The notes: a model not told the origin generated them from the letters alone. Shown: positions 1-10,204, numbered from the stretch's first letter. The stretch: 37,880 bases of DNA from Lingula anatina (GCF_001039355.2 NW_019775396.1:302585-340464), one strand, 5' to 3'. A program made the numbers and translations.

Positions 1-340
1 TTTTTTTTTCACTCTTTTTCCCTGTGTTCATTCTCTTTTCTGTGCAAGTTACTGATATCACTGTACATGTCAATTTTTTTCTAATCACTGTGTATGTCTG
101 TATTGTGACTTTGTTTTTTAGTAATCATTTCGATTACTGTGCATGTTGGTGTTGTCACTGTATGTGTTTGTATATATTGTGATCACTGTGTATGTTAGTT
201 TTGTCAATCTGTATGTTTGTAATCATTACTATGATGTTGTTGTCACCGTATATCTGTGTGTCTGTTTATATTCTGTTTGCTGTGTCTATTCTGTATTGTT
301 ACTGAATGTGTTTGTACATATTGGGATGACTGTCTGCGGC
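1..340 (+). repeat. T/G-rich degenerate tandem array, left piece
   Basis: The stretch is made of imperfect repeats of phrases such as ATTGTGATCACTGTGTATG and TTTTGTCACTCT, with a core spacing near 50 bp, plus the recurrent phrase TTTCACTCTTTTTCC. The same phrases fill 5575-12800. Open frames here translate to Val/Leu/Cys/Tyr-rich low-complexity strings with no domain, so I do not treat them as genes. Its left end lies outside the window. Confidence 0.85.
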
Positions 341-435
341 TATTTTTATGTACAGACACATATAGCCATCACATATAGCCATCACCTGTGTCTGTTGTTG
401 TCGTCGCCGTCGCTGTGCACTTTCACCGATCACAT

Positions 436-1250
436 GATAAGTGGAAAACCGTTTTTTCTTTTGGTTTGAAACTTACAGAATTGATGAATATCCATAATAC
501 GCAGGTCAAGTTCGAAAATCAGCATGATCGGGTCATTTTTAGGGATGTTATGCTTTTTTTTCTCTTTTTTCATTTTATATGCTGCATCGATAACACGATA
601 AGTGGAAAACCATTTTACCTTTTTGCTTGAAACTTACAGAACTGATGAATATTCATAATACGCAGGTCAAGTTTGAAAATCAGCATGATTGGGCCATTTT
701 TAGGGAAGTTATGCTGTTTTTTCATTTTTTTCAGCATATATGCAGCACCGATAACAGTATCGGTGGAAAACCAATTTACTTTTTGGCTTGAAATTTGCAG
801 AACTGAAGAATATTCATAATACACAGGTCAAGTTTGAAAATCAGCATGATCAGGTAATTTTTATGGAAGTTATCCTGTTTTTTTTTTTTTTTTCAATTTT
901 TTCAGCATTTTTATAACACCGATAACATGATAAGTGTAGAAATGTTTTTCCTTTTGGATTGAAACTTACAAAACTGATGAATATTCATAATAAGCAGGTC
1001 AAGTTCAAAAATTGGCTTGATTGGACTATTTTTACAAAAGTTATGCTGTTTCTTTCCATTATTCAGCATATATGCAACACTGATAACGCATTTTAAGGAA
1101 ACCAATCAGCCTTTTGTCTTGAAACTCACAGGAGTGATCAGTCAGACTAGTATACAGATCAAGTTTGAAAATAAGCTTGATCAGTTAAGTTCTGATGAAG
1201 TTATTAGCCTTTTTGTATATAAGTGGTTTTTCTTCAGATTTAATTCTTAG
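436..1250 (+). repeat. 162-bp tandem repeat, about five diverged copies
   Basis: Copies begin near 436, 598, 758, 929 and 1091. Each carries a GTGGAAAACC-like start, GAAACTTACAGAACTGATGA in the middle, CAGGTCAAGTTTGAAAATCA, and ends near CAGCATATATGCA-CACCGATAACA. Copies 1 to 3 are most alike and copy 5 is the most diverged. A related single copy of part of the unit occurs near 32870-32910, which links the block to the dispersed repeat family. No coding function is visible. Confidence 0.85.
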
Positions 1251-2735
1251 GTATGTTAACAGTCTCATTATGGAACTAATTAGATATGTAAAAGTGTTGT
1301 TTTGACATGTTCTGCTTCTTAACAATATTGTTAGTTGATTATATAAAGATGACGGTACAGCTTTTATTGTGCATTGTGTAATAAAGTATCAAAAATGTAA
1401 AGAAACTCATATCAATGCAGTTCGTCAGATTCAATCGTTCACTAAGTTAAGAATCTCAGAATGGAGCAAGTTGGACAATGAAATCTGTTCTATTGATATT
1501 TTTCCTTTGACAACATATTTTATAATTGATCATATAAAAATGACAGAAAATCGATTTTTTTTATTTATGTAAAAAAAGGTGTTGAAAATGGAAATTAACT
1601 CTTTTCAATGCAGTTTTCTCTTGCTTAATTTTTGGGATTTTCAAAGTGTGACTCTGAACTCTATGGGCTAGTCACATTTTCTGAATATCCATGATAGATT
1701 TATTTTATCATTAAAAAACTGATGGTTATTATGCTGTTAAGCATTGTGTAATATTGCATCAAAATTGAACAAAACCCTATTTTGGGCACTGCCTCCATAG
1801 TGACCGTGAAAGAAAAACCATGTCACTTGCTCTTTTCACACTTAAAGGAAAGAAGCACAGTACTGAAATACAGCGAATCTGTTGGAAAATCTGTCTCATT
1901 AGTTAATTTTCTGGAAGTTAAAGAGTTTTTTTGTGAAAATTTTTATCTTTCACATACTGGAATTTTCAATATGGGACTTAGAGGTCCCTTTGGCATGAAG
2001 CCCAGTGGTAATCAAATTTTCTTAATGTCCATGTTTTTAATAGTAGATATTTAAAAATTGGTGGTATTTATACAATTTAATCATTATGTAATGTGGCATC
2101 AAAAATGATAAAAAAAACCTACTTTGTGCACTGCCACGATTAACGTTATGGAAAGAAAACTGTTACTTTCTCTATTTTCAACTAGTCTTACAAGAATGAT
2201 TCTTAGGATTGACGTACAGGTCATATTAGAAAACCAGCTCTATTGGATTATCATTTTTACTAAATTTATGCATTTTTTGTGAAATTTTCATTTTTCTCAT
2301 TCTGGCACTTTCCAAATATAAACTTGAACTCTGATGGGCCTGAAGCCTTATGCTTTTACTTTCGTCGGTGTTACCTGTTGTGCATAATTAAAATTTGATG
2401 TTGACTGTGCAGTTAAACATAATGTATTATTGCATCAGAATTGGTAGTCTCTTATTTTGTGCATTATTGTTTTCTGCTTTTCTTAAGGTGTGACTTATGG
2501 GCCTGAAGACCTTTGAGAGGGTCAGTCTGTAAATTTCCCTTGGGTATCACTAGGCTATGTTCAGAATTATAAAGTCATTTGCCTAATTAATAGGCCATTT
2601 AATGAGATTACATAAAGCACACTTGTTGATATTTCCCTGTAAACTCCAAAAGGTTAAGCTCTCTGCTAGACTAATAATAAGGAAGCAGTGATAATTATGC
2701 AGATAAATTTTGATTAATATTGCAAATAAGTTTTT
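1251..2735 (+). repeat. Diverged dispersed-repeat family copies (plus orientation), otherwise no gene
   Basis: Three diverged occurrences of the core phrase GCATTATGTAATATTGCATC followed by AAAATTGACAAAA and a T-rich stretch ending in GTGCACTGCCA are seen near 1740, 2080 and 2415. Phrases like GAACTCTCATGGGCCTGAAG precede them. The same core occurs at 5480, 32945, 33540, 33750, 35950 and 36240 and, inverted, near 20320. From about 2540 to 2735 I see no recognisable feature. Confidence 0.65.
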
Positions 2736-2736
2736 A

Positions 2737-2779
<43 letters not shown>

Positions 2780-2780
2780 T
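2736..2780. repeat. (AAT)n microsatellite at the LINE 3' end
   Basis: About 13 uninterrupted AAT units lie directly next to the 3' end of the minus-strand LINE fragment. They read as ATT repeats on the element strand and probably represent its 3' tail, since some LINE families end in short tandem repeats rather than poly(A). Confidence 0.85.
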
Positions 2781-3331
2781 TATTCGAGCATTAAATGTGA
2801 CAGTTACATTTATTAGCCCTCTATACTACAAATAGATACATAAATAAATAGTTATACATCACTGTGGATTACTTCTTATACAGTGTTTAAAAATACTTAT
2901 TACAATGTAAACGGTGTTTAAAAAATATACTTTTTACAATTGTAAACAGTTCAATACACTGGGAGAACACACATTTTTCTTTGATAGGCTTATAGTTAAA
3001 TGTATCTTATGTGCCATGCTTATGGTACATATAATATAGCAGGAAGAGGCTACTTCAGTGTGGCAGATGCTCATTTCTTTTCGATATTGCCCTCTGGATG
3101 TATCTACCAGCAGCGTGCAATTCTTTCTCATTTTCTGGGCTTAGTATGATTTTAACCTTCTCGTCACTGCTTGCTAGGTGATGCATGTCACATTTAGGGA
3201 ATTGTTTTAACATGCACTCCCTCTCTTTTACATGGTGTCTACATTCTAGTAGGAAGTGCACTTCGTCCTCGATTGCAGGACAGTGGGGACAGAATCGTTC
3301 CTCGCATGGTGTTTTAGGTCTGGTGTAGCGT
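2770..3331 (-). repeat. First copy of an exact 562-bp duplication (LINE 3' end)
   Basis: The sequence 2770-3331 is the same, base for base as far as I can read, as 3333-3894, and the two are separated by one N at 3332. The segment holds the last part of the LINE open frame and its 3' untranslated region with the start of the AAT tail. Because this copy ends abruptly at the N and its partner continues into the rest of the LINE, this copy is probably an unmerged assembly overlap rather than a biological duplication. Confidence 0.9.
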
Positions 3332-3332
3332 N
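3332..3332. other. Single ambiguous base, probable scaffold join
   Basis: One N stands exactly between the two identical 562-bp copies. This looks like a placeholder for a join whose true overlap was not recognised. Confidence 0.8.
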
Positions 3333-3617
3333 TAATAATAATTTATTCGAGCATTAAATGTGACAGTTACATTTATTAGCCCTCTATACTACAAATAGAT
3401 ACATAAATAAATAGTTATACATCACTGTGGATTACTTCTTATACAGTGTTTAAAAATACTTATTACAATGTAAACGGTGTTTAAAAAATATACTTTTTAC
3501 AATTGTAAACAGTTCAATACACTGGGAGAACACACATTTTTCTTTGATAGGCTTATAGTTAAATGTATCTTATGTGCCATGCTTATGGTACATATAATAT
3601 AGCAGGAAGAGGCTACT

Positions 3618-4331
3618 TCAGTGTGGCAGATGCTCATTTCTTTTCGATATTGCCCTCTGGATGTATCTACCAGCAGCGTGCAATTCTTTCTCATTTTCTG
3701 GGCTTAGTATGATTTTAACCTTCTCGTCACTGCTTGCTAGGTGATGCATGTCACATTTAGGGAATTGTTTTAACATGCACTCCCTCTCTTTTACATGGTG
3801 TCTACATTCTAGTAGGAAGTGCACTTCGTCCTCGATTGCAGGACAGTGGGGACAGAATCGTTCCTCGCATGGTGTTTTAGGTCTGGTGTAGCGTCCTTTT
3901 TCCATTTCCAGAATATGATCACTGACTCTAATTTTAGCCACTTCCCTTTTCAATGACTGAGGGGCATTAGTCTGCAGGTACTTTTCAATTTTGTAGGACT
4001 TTTTTATGAGACTATAAGTTTTTAACTTGGTGCTTTGTGGATCAGTTAACTCTTCCCAGAACATTTTTTCAATTTTAGCATTGATTTCTTCCTCAATATT
4101 GCAATGTGTGTGGATTTGCTGAACCCCTGGAACATTTCCACTGTGAAGATCCCAAGTTGTTAACATAGTATTAATCACTCCTGGCCAACCTTTTTCCCCT
4201 ATTGTCAGTTCTGCATCATGGGTGAGCTTCACTATTCTGTTATTTGGTATATTTCCAAATCTTTGGCAATATCGTAGCACCTGTTTAACAATGTTAGAAT
4301 ATATATATAGGATAACGACCGAGCTCTGCAC
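3618..4331 (-). pseudogene. LINE ORF2 C-terminal fragment
   Basis: This open segment of about 237 codons ends at a natural stop near 3618. It carries the linker and C-terminal zinc-knuckle-like cluster (FCPHCPAIEDEVHFLLEC) that closes many LINE ORF2 proteins, preceded by a basic RYTRPKTPCEERF stretch. The first residues of the frame are not genuine, because the true reading continues from the other frame across a TA run near 4305. There is no endonuclease or RT catalytic motif in the fragment. The visible start codon is an accident of the frameshift. Confidence 0.8.
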
Positions 4332-4620
4332 AACTCACATTGTTGCTGCCGTATTTACTCAAACCAAGTGCCCATTTGCACATTCTCATATGTGCTTGCT
4401 CAAAAGGCATTTGGTTAATTTTGTTCAGGGTCATTTTCTTTTCTTTGAATATTTCTTGGGCCCAAACTTCACAGCCATAAAGGAGTATTGGCCTTACCAC
4501 TTTGTCAAACAGTTTTAAATATAGGAGAGGTGAGGATAAGTTTTGTGACGAAAGTGCATCTTTCAATGAGAACATTGCTTTCATTGCTTTTAATTTTTGA
4601 TTTACTATTGCTTTTTTCAT
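4294..4620 (-). pseudogene. LINE ORF2 post-RT (thumb) fragment
   Basis: About 108 codons with the phrase VVRPILLYGCEVW, followed by a helical stretch with HMRMCKWALGL, which is the usual order downstream of the RT active site in LINE proteins. Its frame ends at the TA run near 4305, where a 1- or 2-nt slip connects it to the C-terminal fragment. Upstream homology continues to about 4712 in another frame, so at least two frameshifts disrupt this copy. Confidence 0.78.
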
Positions 4621-4714
4621 TGACCCAGTGGTAGTAAAGGTGATACATGTATTCTTTCAAGGTACGTGTATTCTTTCACAGTCTCGATCGGGTTGGCATT
4701 TATGAAAAACTTCG

Positions 4715-4754
<40 letters not shown>
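4715..4754. repeat. (TA)n microsatellite
   Basis: About 20 TA units mark the truncated 5' side of the LINE fragment. They are followed by three to four CAAACT units. Confidence 0.95.
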
Positions 4755-4756
<2 letters not shown>

Positions 4757-4817
4757 AACTCAAACTCAAACTCAAAGATTAAAAGTTTGAATAGCAGCTT
4801 CATTGGAATTATATTTA

Positions 4818-4990
4818 CCTCTGCCAAGGAGGTTATGTTTTCACCCCTGTTTGTCTCAAAAAGTTATGGACCGATTTTGATGAAATTTTCAGGAACTGTC
4901 AGAAGTGGGTCAAGGAGGACAATGATTAGTTTTTGGTGGTGGTTTGGATCAATAATCAATAATAATCAAAAATCGCTGCCTTGGCAGAGG
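4818..4990 (+). mobile_element. Short dispersed repeat with 12-bp inverted ends (MITE-like)
   Basis: The segment starts CCTCTGCCAAGG and ends with the exact inverse CCTTGGCAGAGG. It contains GTTATGTTTTCACCCCTGTTTG and AAAAGTTATGGACCGATTTT. I recall very similar units from many animal genomes. There is no open frame of note. A non-autonomous transposon is a reasonable guess, but the true ends may extend further: TCTGCGCTCTTGGAGTGCTTTTCTAG follows the right end and is part of the same repeat in my recollection. Confidence 0.55.
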
Positions 4991-5039
4991 TCTGCGCTCT
5001 TGGAGTGCTTTTCTAGTTTTGTTATGTTTTCCTTTTAAA

Positions 5040-5574
5040 TTTTTTCTCAAACACTGGTATTTGTGACTTTTAACTCCCATCTGCCTGAGGCTCTGCACAT
5101 TTTCTGTATTTCCACATAAGCAGTTGTGTTGGTTTTTATGTCTTTAAACATTATGTAATATTATTTTATGCACTGTCATAATTTTTCAAATATTGGAACT
5201 TTCATCATGTGGATTTGAACTCTCATGGTCCTGAAACTGTAATCTTATTGAAGGGGTGGATTGAGACCATCTTCTAGTTCTTCCGAAAGATGGTCAGGTT
5301 TTTAAGTTTATATTGACTGGTATCTATTTTTTTTTCTGTTGGAAGACCATCAAAATGGAGGATGGATCAACATAGATACTTTGGAATACTGTCAGAAAAT
5401 ATCTCTGGGTCTGCTCCTGTTATTGACCATGTTACCTGTTGTGCATGATTAAAATTCAGTGTTGACTGACAGTGCTATTATAAGCATTATTCATTATTGC
5501 ATCAAAATTGACAAAATGACCTATTTTGCATCTTTATTTTCTGTTTTTTGTCTGTACATTTGACAGCTTTGCTG
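5040..5574 (+). repeat. Dispersed repeat family copy leading into the T/G array
   Basis: This stretch has the family order: a GAACTCTCATGG phrase, ACCTGTTGTGCATGATTAAAA, GTTGACTG, ATTGCATCAAAATTGACAAAA, TATTTTCTG and TCTGTACATTTGACAGCTTT. It then runs directly into TTTCACTCTTTTTCC and the T/G array. The copy therefore shows how the dispersed unit and the array join. No gene is seen. Confidence 0.65.
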
Positions 5575-5895
5575 CCTTGTTTTTTCACTCTTTTTCCTTG
5601 TGTTCATTCTCTCTTCTGTGCAAGTTACTGTTATCACTGTACATGTCAAATTTTTTTTCTAATCACTGTGTATGTCTGTATTGTGACTGTGTTTGTTAGT
5701 AATTATTTTGATGACTATGTGGCTTTGTTTTCAATCTTTTTCCTTGTGTTCATTCTTATTATGGTGCACGTTACTATTGTCACTGTACATGTCAAAATTT
5801 TTTCTGATCACTGTGTATGTCTGTATTGTGACAGTGTTTGTTAGTAATTATTTTGATTATTGTGCATGTTGGTGTTGTCACTGTATGTGTTTGTA

Positions 5896-7287
5896 CACAC
5901 ACTGGACAATAGAAGTGTCACCCCCTAACTCAGAGTAATAAAAGTAAGCAGATCTTGGGTAGTTATAATGCCTGGTCTACTTATACTGTGACTAATGAGT
6001 ATAAAACCGCTGTAGCATGGAATTATATTGTTGGTCTTGTACATGTACAGCAAACGTTATTCCCATCTTCTTCCAATATGGCAAAATACAGGCAATTATC
6101 TAACGGTTATAGGTGCAAGTTGTTAACCTGAAGAGGCGGAATATACGCAATGTCAGAATATCGATACAATTGAATTGTTCAGTCAGAACCGTGCAGAGGG
6201 TCTGGTCTCAGTATAGAAACACTGGATCAAGAGACAAATTGCCTTTGATGGGTCGTCCAAGAAAAACTACTGGCTGTGAAGACCGACGACTGATTTTGAT
6301 GTCCAGGTTGTGAAAGTTTGACACTGCTGGTCAGTTGACAACACAGTGGAACAATTTCACACATAAGAATGTGTCTGTGAAAATTTCTAGGCGTCGGTTA
6401 CATGCTCATAGAGTGTACAGCAGGGTAGCAAGACTGAAACCTCTTATATCGTTACAAAACAGGCAACGTAGAGTGAACTAGGGTCAACAGGATCTGGAAC
6501 TGGACAGTCCATGACAATTGGTCCTATATATTTTTTTTCTGATGAGTGTCGCTTTGGTCTGACCTCTGATGACAGACGGGTACGATGCTGGCGAACTGCT
6601 GGTAAAGCATTTAAACCACATGCACTGAATTTTCAAACCCGGAGCAGCATATTCATCATGGTGTGGGGCTGCATCAGCATCCATGGCGTGGGCGAATTGA
6701 TAGTGGTTGATGGAAACATGAATCACTAGAAATATATCGATGTTTTGGAGTCATGCTTGCTTCCATCTATTACTAACATGTTTGATAACAGGAATTATCA
6801 ATTTGTTCACCAGGATGACAATGCTCCTTGTCACAGGCCCAGAGCAGTTGATGATTGGTTTGACCAACAGGACATTCGCAGGGTGATGTGGCCTGCCCAG
6901 AGTCCGGATGCAAACATAATAGAAAATGTGTGGAATGATATGTCAAAACGTTTGACAAATGCCCGTCTAACCAGCAGAGAAACTCTGTTATATTCAGTGT
7001 TTCATGCTTGGGCCAGCATAAGCCCTGAACGCATCAGACAATTATATGAATCCTTGCCTCGCAGACTGGCACCTATTATTAGGTCACCTGCATGGCTATG
7101 CCACTAAGTACTAATTTTGGACTTGAAACTGCATATTTTGGTAGAATGTATATTTTGTTCTCATTTTGTGATTTTTTGTGAAATTTGATGTTAATAAAAT
7201 GATACCAGGAGCATATCATTCCACAGTCATTTATCTCCCCCAAAGTATTGGTTCAGTAGGGTTGACACTTCTATTGTCCAGTGTGTG
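5896..7287 (+). mobile_element. Tc1/mariner-superfamily (Tc1-type, DD34E) DNA transposon, full length, inactive
   Basis: Perfect 25-bp terminal inverted repeats (5896-5920 and 7263-7287, beginning CACACACTGGACAATAGA) bound a 1392-bp element. A TA dinucleotide flanks each side (5894-5895 and 7288-7289), the target duplication of this superfamily. Removing the element and one TA leaves TTTGTATATATTGTGATCAC, which matches the uninterrupted array at 169-188. Inside is a transposase with an N-terminal helix-turn-helix and GRPRK motif and a DDE catalytic domain, broken by stops and frameshifts. An AATAAA lies at 7193-7198 just downstream of the transposase stop. Confidence 0.96.
6104..7107 (+). pseudogene. 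Tc1-type transposase pseudogene
   Basis: The N-terminal part (6113-6313) has a paired-like HTH (ISIQLNCSVRTVQRVWSQY) and the GRPRK hook. The catalytic part (6511-7107) has the first Asp in FFSDECRFG, the second in HQDDNAPCH and the final Glu in IIENVW. There are exactly 34 residues between the last two, which is the DD34E spacing of Tc1. In-frame stops occur at 6311-6313, 6479-6481 and 6727-6729. There is a frame change between about 6480 and 6505 and another at the T8 run near 6531. The final stop is at 7105-7107. The catalytic residues survive, so decay is recent, but no intact protein can be made. A functional copy elsewhere in the genome could still mobilise it through the intact ends. 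Confidence 0.93.
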
Positions 7288-8184
7288 TATATATTGTGAT
7301 CACTGTGTATGTTAGTTTTGTCACTCTATTTGTTTGCAATCATCACTATGATGTTGTTGTCACCATATATTCTGTTTGTTGTGTCTATTCTGTATTGTAA
7401 CTGAATGTGTTTGTATTTATTGTAATGACTGTGTTGGGCTATGTATTCACTCTTTTTTCTTGAGTTCATTGTCATTTCGGTGCTAGTTACTGTTGTCAAT
7501 GTACGTGTTTATATTTATATTGATCACTGTGTTTGTTTGTGTTGTTACTGTTTGTGTCTGCATATAAATCTCATCACTGTATAAGTGTGTTTGTACTTTG
7601 TAATTATGAACTTTACTGTACATATTTGTATTGTCACTGTTGCAATTCTATTTATTGTGATCAACATGTATGTTAGCGTCATTAGTGTTGATGTTTGTAT
7701 ATATTGTGAGCACTGTGTATGTCAGTTTTGTCAATCTGTTTGTAATCATTACTATTACTCTGCATGATGGGGTTGTCACTGTATGTCTATGTGTCTGTTT
7801 AAATTGTGTTTGTGGTGTCTATTTTGTATAGTTAATGAATGTTTTTGCACAAATTGTGATGACTGTGTGGGGCTTTGTTTTCAATCTTTTTCCTTGTGTT
7901 TATTCTTATTATGGTGCATGTTACTATTGTCACTGTACATGTCAAATTTTTTCTGATCACTGTGTATGTCTGTTTTGTGACAGTGTTTGTAAGTAATTAT
8001 TTTAATTACTGTGCATGTTGGTGTTGTCACTGTATGTGTTTGTACAATGTATATATTGTGAGCACTGTGTATGTGGATTTTGTCACTCTACTTGTTTGTA
8101 ATTATTATTATTACTCTACATGATGGCATTGTCACTGTATGTCTATATGTTGGTTTATTTTCTTTTTGCTGTGTATAATCTGTA

Positions 8185-8853
8185 TGTCAGGAACCAAAGT
8201 ATGGAAAAAAGTGTAATTAGTAATTTTAAAACTTTCATACATGATGTTGTATTAACTCAGTCAGAGGAATTAAGCCATTGTTTCATAAAATTCAGACATG
8301 GGAAGCCAAGTTGTACAAGTTGTTCAGATAATATTTCACACCCTGAAGTTCAAATTTTAATGTCCTTTGTTCTGAAGCCAGTAATCTGTTAGAACTAGAT
8401 TACAGGGTGTTATTAGGAGTGCCCACCTGGAAGAAGGTGGCCTTGTGTATGAAGTAACCAATCAGTTTTTAAGTTATGTGATGGACAGTTTAACTGATAA
8501 AGTTTAGTATAAAATAATCTGTGAACTTAAATCTGGGAGATCGGAGAGTACAAGATGTAGTGATTAGTATATAGTAGTGAGACGGGATAGCTAGAGAGAG
8601 GAGAGAGGTCATACTTGTATCATGTAACTGTTAGTGTAGTAAAACATATTCTGTTAAGTTACAACATGGAGTCGTTTCATTCTTTTCCGTGTACAGAATT
8701 TAAGACAAGGAACCTGGGAATCTCTGTAGCAGTATTACAGATAGCGTTATCCAAAGATGTGAGCCCATTGAGCCCAAACCCCTGGGGTTATTATTAAAAA
8801 GGTTATTTTATGTAATGTGGGGGCCCTGGGATGGTTTAAGGGGGTTCCCCACA
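8185..8853 (+). mobile_element. Probable solo LTR (669 bp) with 4-bp target duplication
   Basis: The insert begins TGTCAGGAACC and ends GGTTCCCCACA, that is TG...CA termini with imperfect 11-bp inverted ends. It is flanked by TGTA on both sides (8181-8184 and 8854-8857). Deleting it and one TGTA restores TAATCTGTAATGTTACTG, which is present intact at 11546-11563 in the same array. Inside are a CCAAT-like box (AACCAATCA near 8456) and a TATA-like AGTATAAAATA near 8507, as in an LTR U3 region. It carries no coding domain, primer-binding site or polypurine tract. Solo LTR formed by recombination is the best reading. A non-autonomous DNA transposon with 4-bp duplication is the alternative. Orientation is inferred from the TATA-like box. 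Confidence 0.72.
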
Positions 8854-8974
8854 TGTAATGTTACTGAATGGGTTTGTATATATTGTGATGTCTACTGTCT
8901 GCTGCTATTTTTTTCACTCTTTTTCCTTGTATTCATTATCATTATGGTGCTCGTTACTGTTATCACTATTGTAA

Positions 8975-9100
8975 TGTTACGAGCGGAGGAGCGAACACCA
9001 GACAACATGTTGTTAATTATTACTCAACTGCAGCACACAGCCGCGCTTTATTCTAATTGGATAATATTACGCAATGTGCATGACGCACCACTATGTGACA
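8975..9100 (-). mobile_element. Short Ty3/gypsy-type 3' LTR, minus orientation
   Basis: On the minus strand the segment begins TGTCACATAG and ends CTCGTAACA, with TG...CA ends and a TGTYAC inverted start typical of Ty3/gypsy LTRs. A polypurine tract (AAAAGGGGGGGGA, 9101-9113) precedes it on that strand, exactly where plus-strand priming should occur. An AATAAA-containing stretch lies inside. No matching LTR is found at the other side of the element. Confidence 0.8.
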
Positions 9101-9114
9101 TCCCCCCCCTTTTA
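9101..9114 (-). promoter_or_regulatory. Polypurine tract of the gypsy element
   Basis: On the minus strand, a run of A followed by eight G and an A directly abuts the TG start of the LTR. This is the expected primer site for plus-strand DNA synthesis in an LTR retrotransposon. Confidence 0.75.
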
Positions 9115-9122
9115 AAGGAAAA

Positions 9123-9224
9123 AACTAATTAACATACAGACAATCACTTACCAATTACTTATATGTCTATCTACAAAATGTGATACACGTGCTTATCTTA
9201 AACATTGTATTACCACCTTAGTTA
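9123..9224 (+). repeat. Left arm of a 102-bp inverted repeat flanking the gypsy fragment
   Basis: The reverse complement of this segment equals 10205-10306 with one mismatch (CTATCTAC versus CTAGCTAC). It sits immediately after the polypurine tract. Confidence 0.95.
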
Positions 9225-9445
9225 TAGTAATAAAATACAAATAAAAGTAAAAGTTCTGTTCTGATTGTCTCTGATCAGCAAAATGCATTTTATAATTAGT
9301 GCAATAACATTTAACACATCTCCTCCAGTAAACAGTCAATGTTAATCTTCCTGAGTGCATAAAGTCAATGCAGTACATTTCAACAGTATCCTTCTTATAC
9401 ACAGACATTTAAATTGGTTACAGGCACTGTGTACAATCCACAAGG

Positions 9446-9446
9446 T

Positions 9447-9470
<24 letters not shown>
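9446..9470. repeat. Poly-T tract
   Basis: A run of 25 T lies 3' (element sense) of the gypsy integrase stop, that is as poly-A on the element strand. Confidence 0.95.
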
Positions 9471-9477
<7 letters not shown>

Positions 9478-9494
9478 AACCAATAAACATGCAG

Positions 9495-10204
9495 TCACTT
9501 CATTTCAAAATCTGCTTGCCACCTATGCGGATGTCTCTCCCGAGTACTATGCCTACACATTTGTGGCTGAGCAATTTGTTTTCCAGTTTCATTGTTCTGG
9601 TGCACTGTTTTACTCATACTAGTATCTGATGGTTCAGTATCCATAACATACGACTCGGGCACCGAGTCAGGAGACTTGTTTATCATGCGTTGGTTTCTAC
9701 GATATGAATGTCCATCCGGAGTAGTCACCTCATATGACCTCGGCGTATTATGAATATCTGTCACTCTGGCATGTTCCCAATTTTGTCCTAAATTCACACG
9801 AACACTATCTCCCACATTAAATGACTGGTGATATCTAGCACTTCTATCATAATAGAATTTCTGCTTTTGCTGACGCTTGCGCAGCTTTGACTGTGCATCA
9901 TTTACCACCTTTGGTTGCAGCAAGTTATTTGTAGTCGGCATTTTATCTTTTAACCTCCTACTCATTAAAAATTGAGCTGGTGATGAACCTATACCAGCTA
10001 AAGGTGTATTTCTGTATTCTAACAACGATATGTGAGGATCTTTACCCTCTGCTTGTGCTTTCTTAAGCATTCCTTTAATTGACTGCACAAATCGCTCACT
10101 TTGACCATTAGACTGAGCATAAGTGGGACTAGTATAAACACAAGTGAATCCCCACTCTTTCGCAAACTGCTTAAAAGTAGCACTATTGTAAGGCATATTA
10201 TCAC
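9495..10204 (-). pseudogene. Ty3/gypsy integrase, C-terminal fragment
   Basis: The minus strand encodes the end of a gypsy-type polyprotein. LVSDNMPYNSATFKQFAKEW holds the second catalytic Asp of the integrase DDE triad. SPTYAQSNGQSERF holds the catalytic Glu, with the D-35-E order of retroviral-type integrases. LLEYRNTPLAGIGSSPAQFL and a C-terminal VGDSVRV barrel-like segment follow, and the stop is at 9495-9497. Homology ends abruptly at the LVSDN phrase, where the right inverted-repeat arm begins, so everything upstream (gag, protease, RT, RNase H, first integrase Asp) is missing. It is not a working element. The resemblance is to the mag/K02A2.6-like group by general pattern only. Confidence 0.9.

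Larger units (their letters stand above)
3333..4714 (-). mobile_element. 5'-truncated LINE (non-LTR retrotransposon), 3' portion
   Basis: The minus strand encodes the end of a reverse-transcriptase ORF2-like protein. The part from about 4712 to 4294 has the LLYGCEVW phrase typical of the region just after the RT catalytic core in LINEs. The part from 4331 to 3618 is the C-terminal domain with a CPHC...H...EC cysteine/histidine cluster. The two parts are in different frames and join at a short TA run (about 4300-4312). A further break near 4620-4670 separates the upstream ETVKEYTYL-like phrase. The catalytic YADD region is absent, so the copy is 5'-truncated. The 3' UTR and AAT tail follow, shared with the duplicated copy. 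It is an inactive remnant; the family (CR1/RTE-like or other) is not resolved here. Confidence 0.85.

Noticed and set aside
143-469. Long open frames rich in Val, Leu, Cys and Tyr in the T/G array (also near 5548-5938, 7585-8123, 10788-12665), looking like membrane proteins
   Set aside because: All frames of the array give similar low-complexity strings, stops are rare only because the DNA lacks A, and there is no domain, splice structure or conserved start.
2934-3261. Separate small LINE proteins in the first duplicated segment
   Set aside because: They are exact repeats of the frames at 3497-3824 and belong to the probable assembly duplication.
9123-9224. Inverted arms as terminal inverted repeats of a DNA transposon carrying integrase (Polinton- or Ginger-like)
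   Set aside because: The left arm lies inside an LTR and polypurine tract, no target duplication frames the arms, and the integrase resembles a gypsy C-terminus cut at the arm.
10019-10204. Second open frame over the gypsy integrase
   Set aside because: It is an out-of-frame shadow of the integrase reading.
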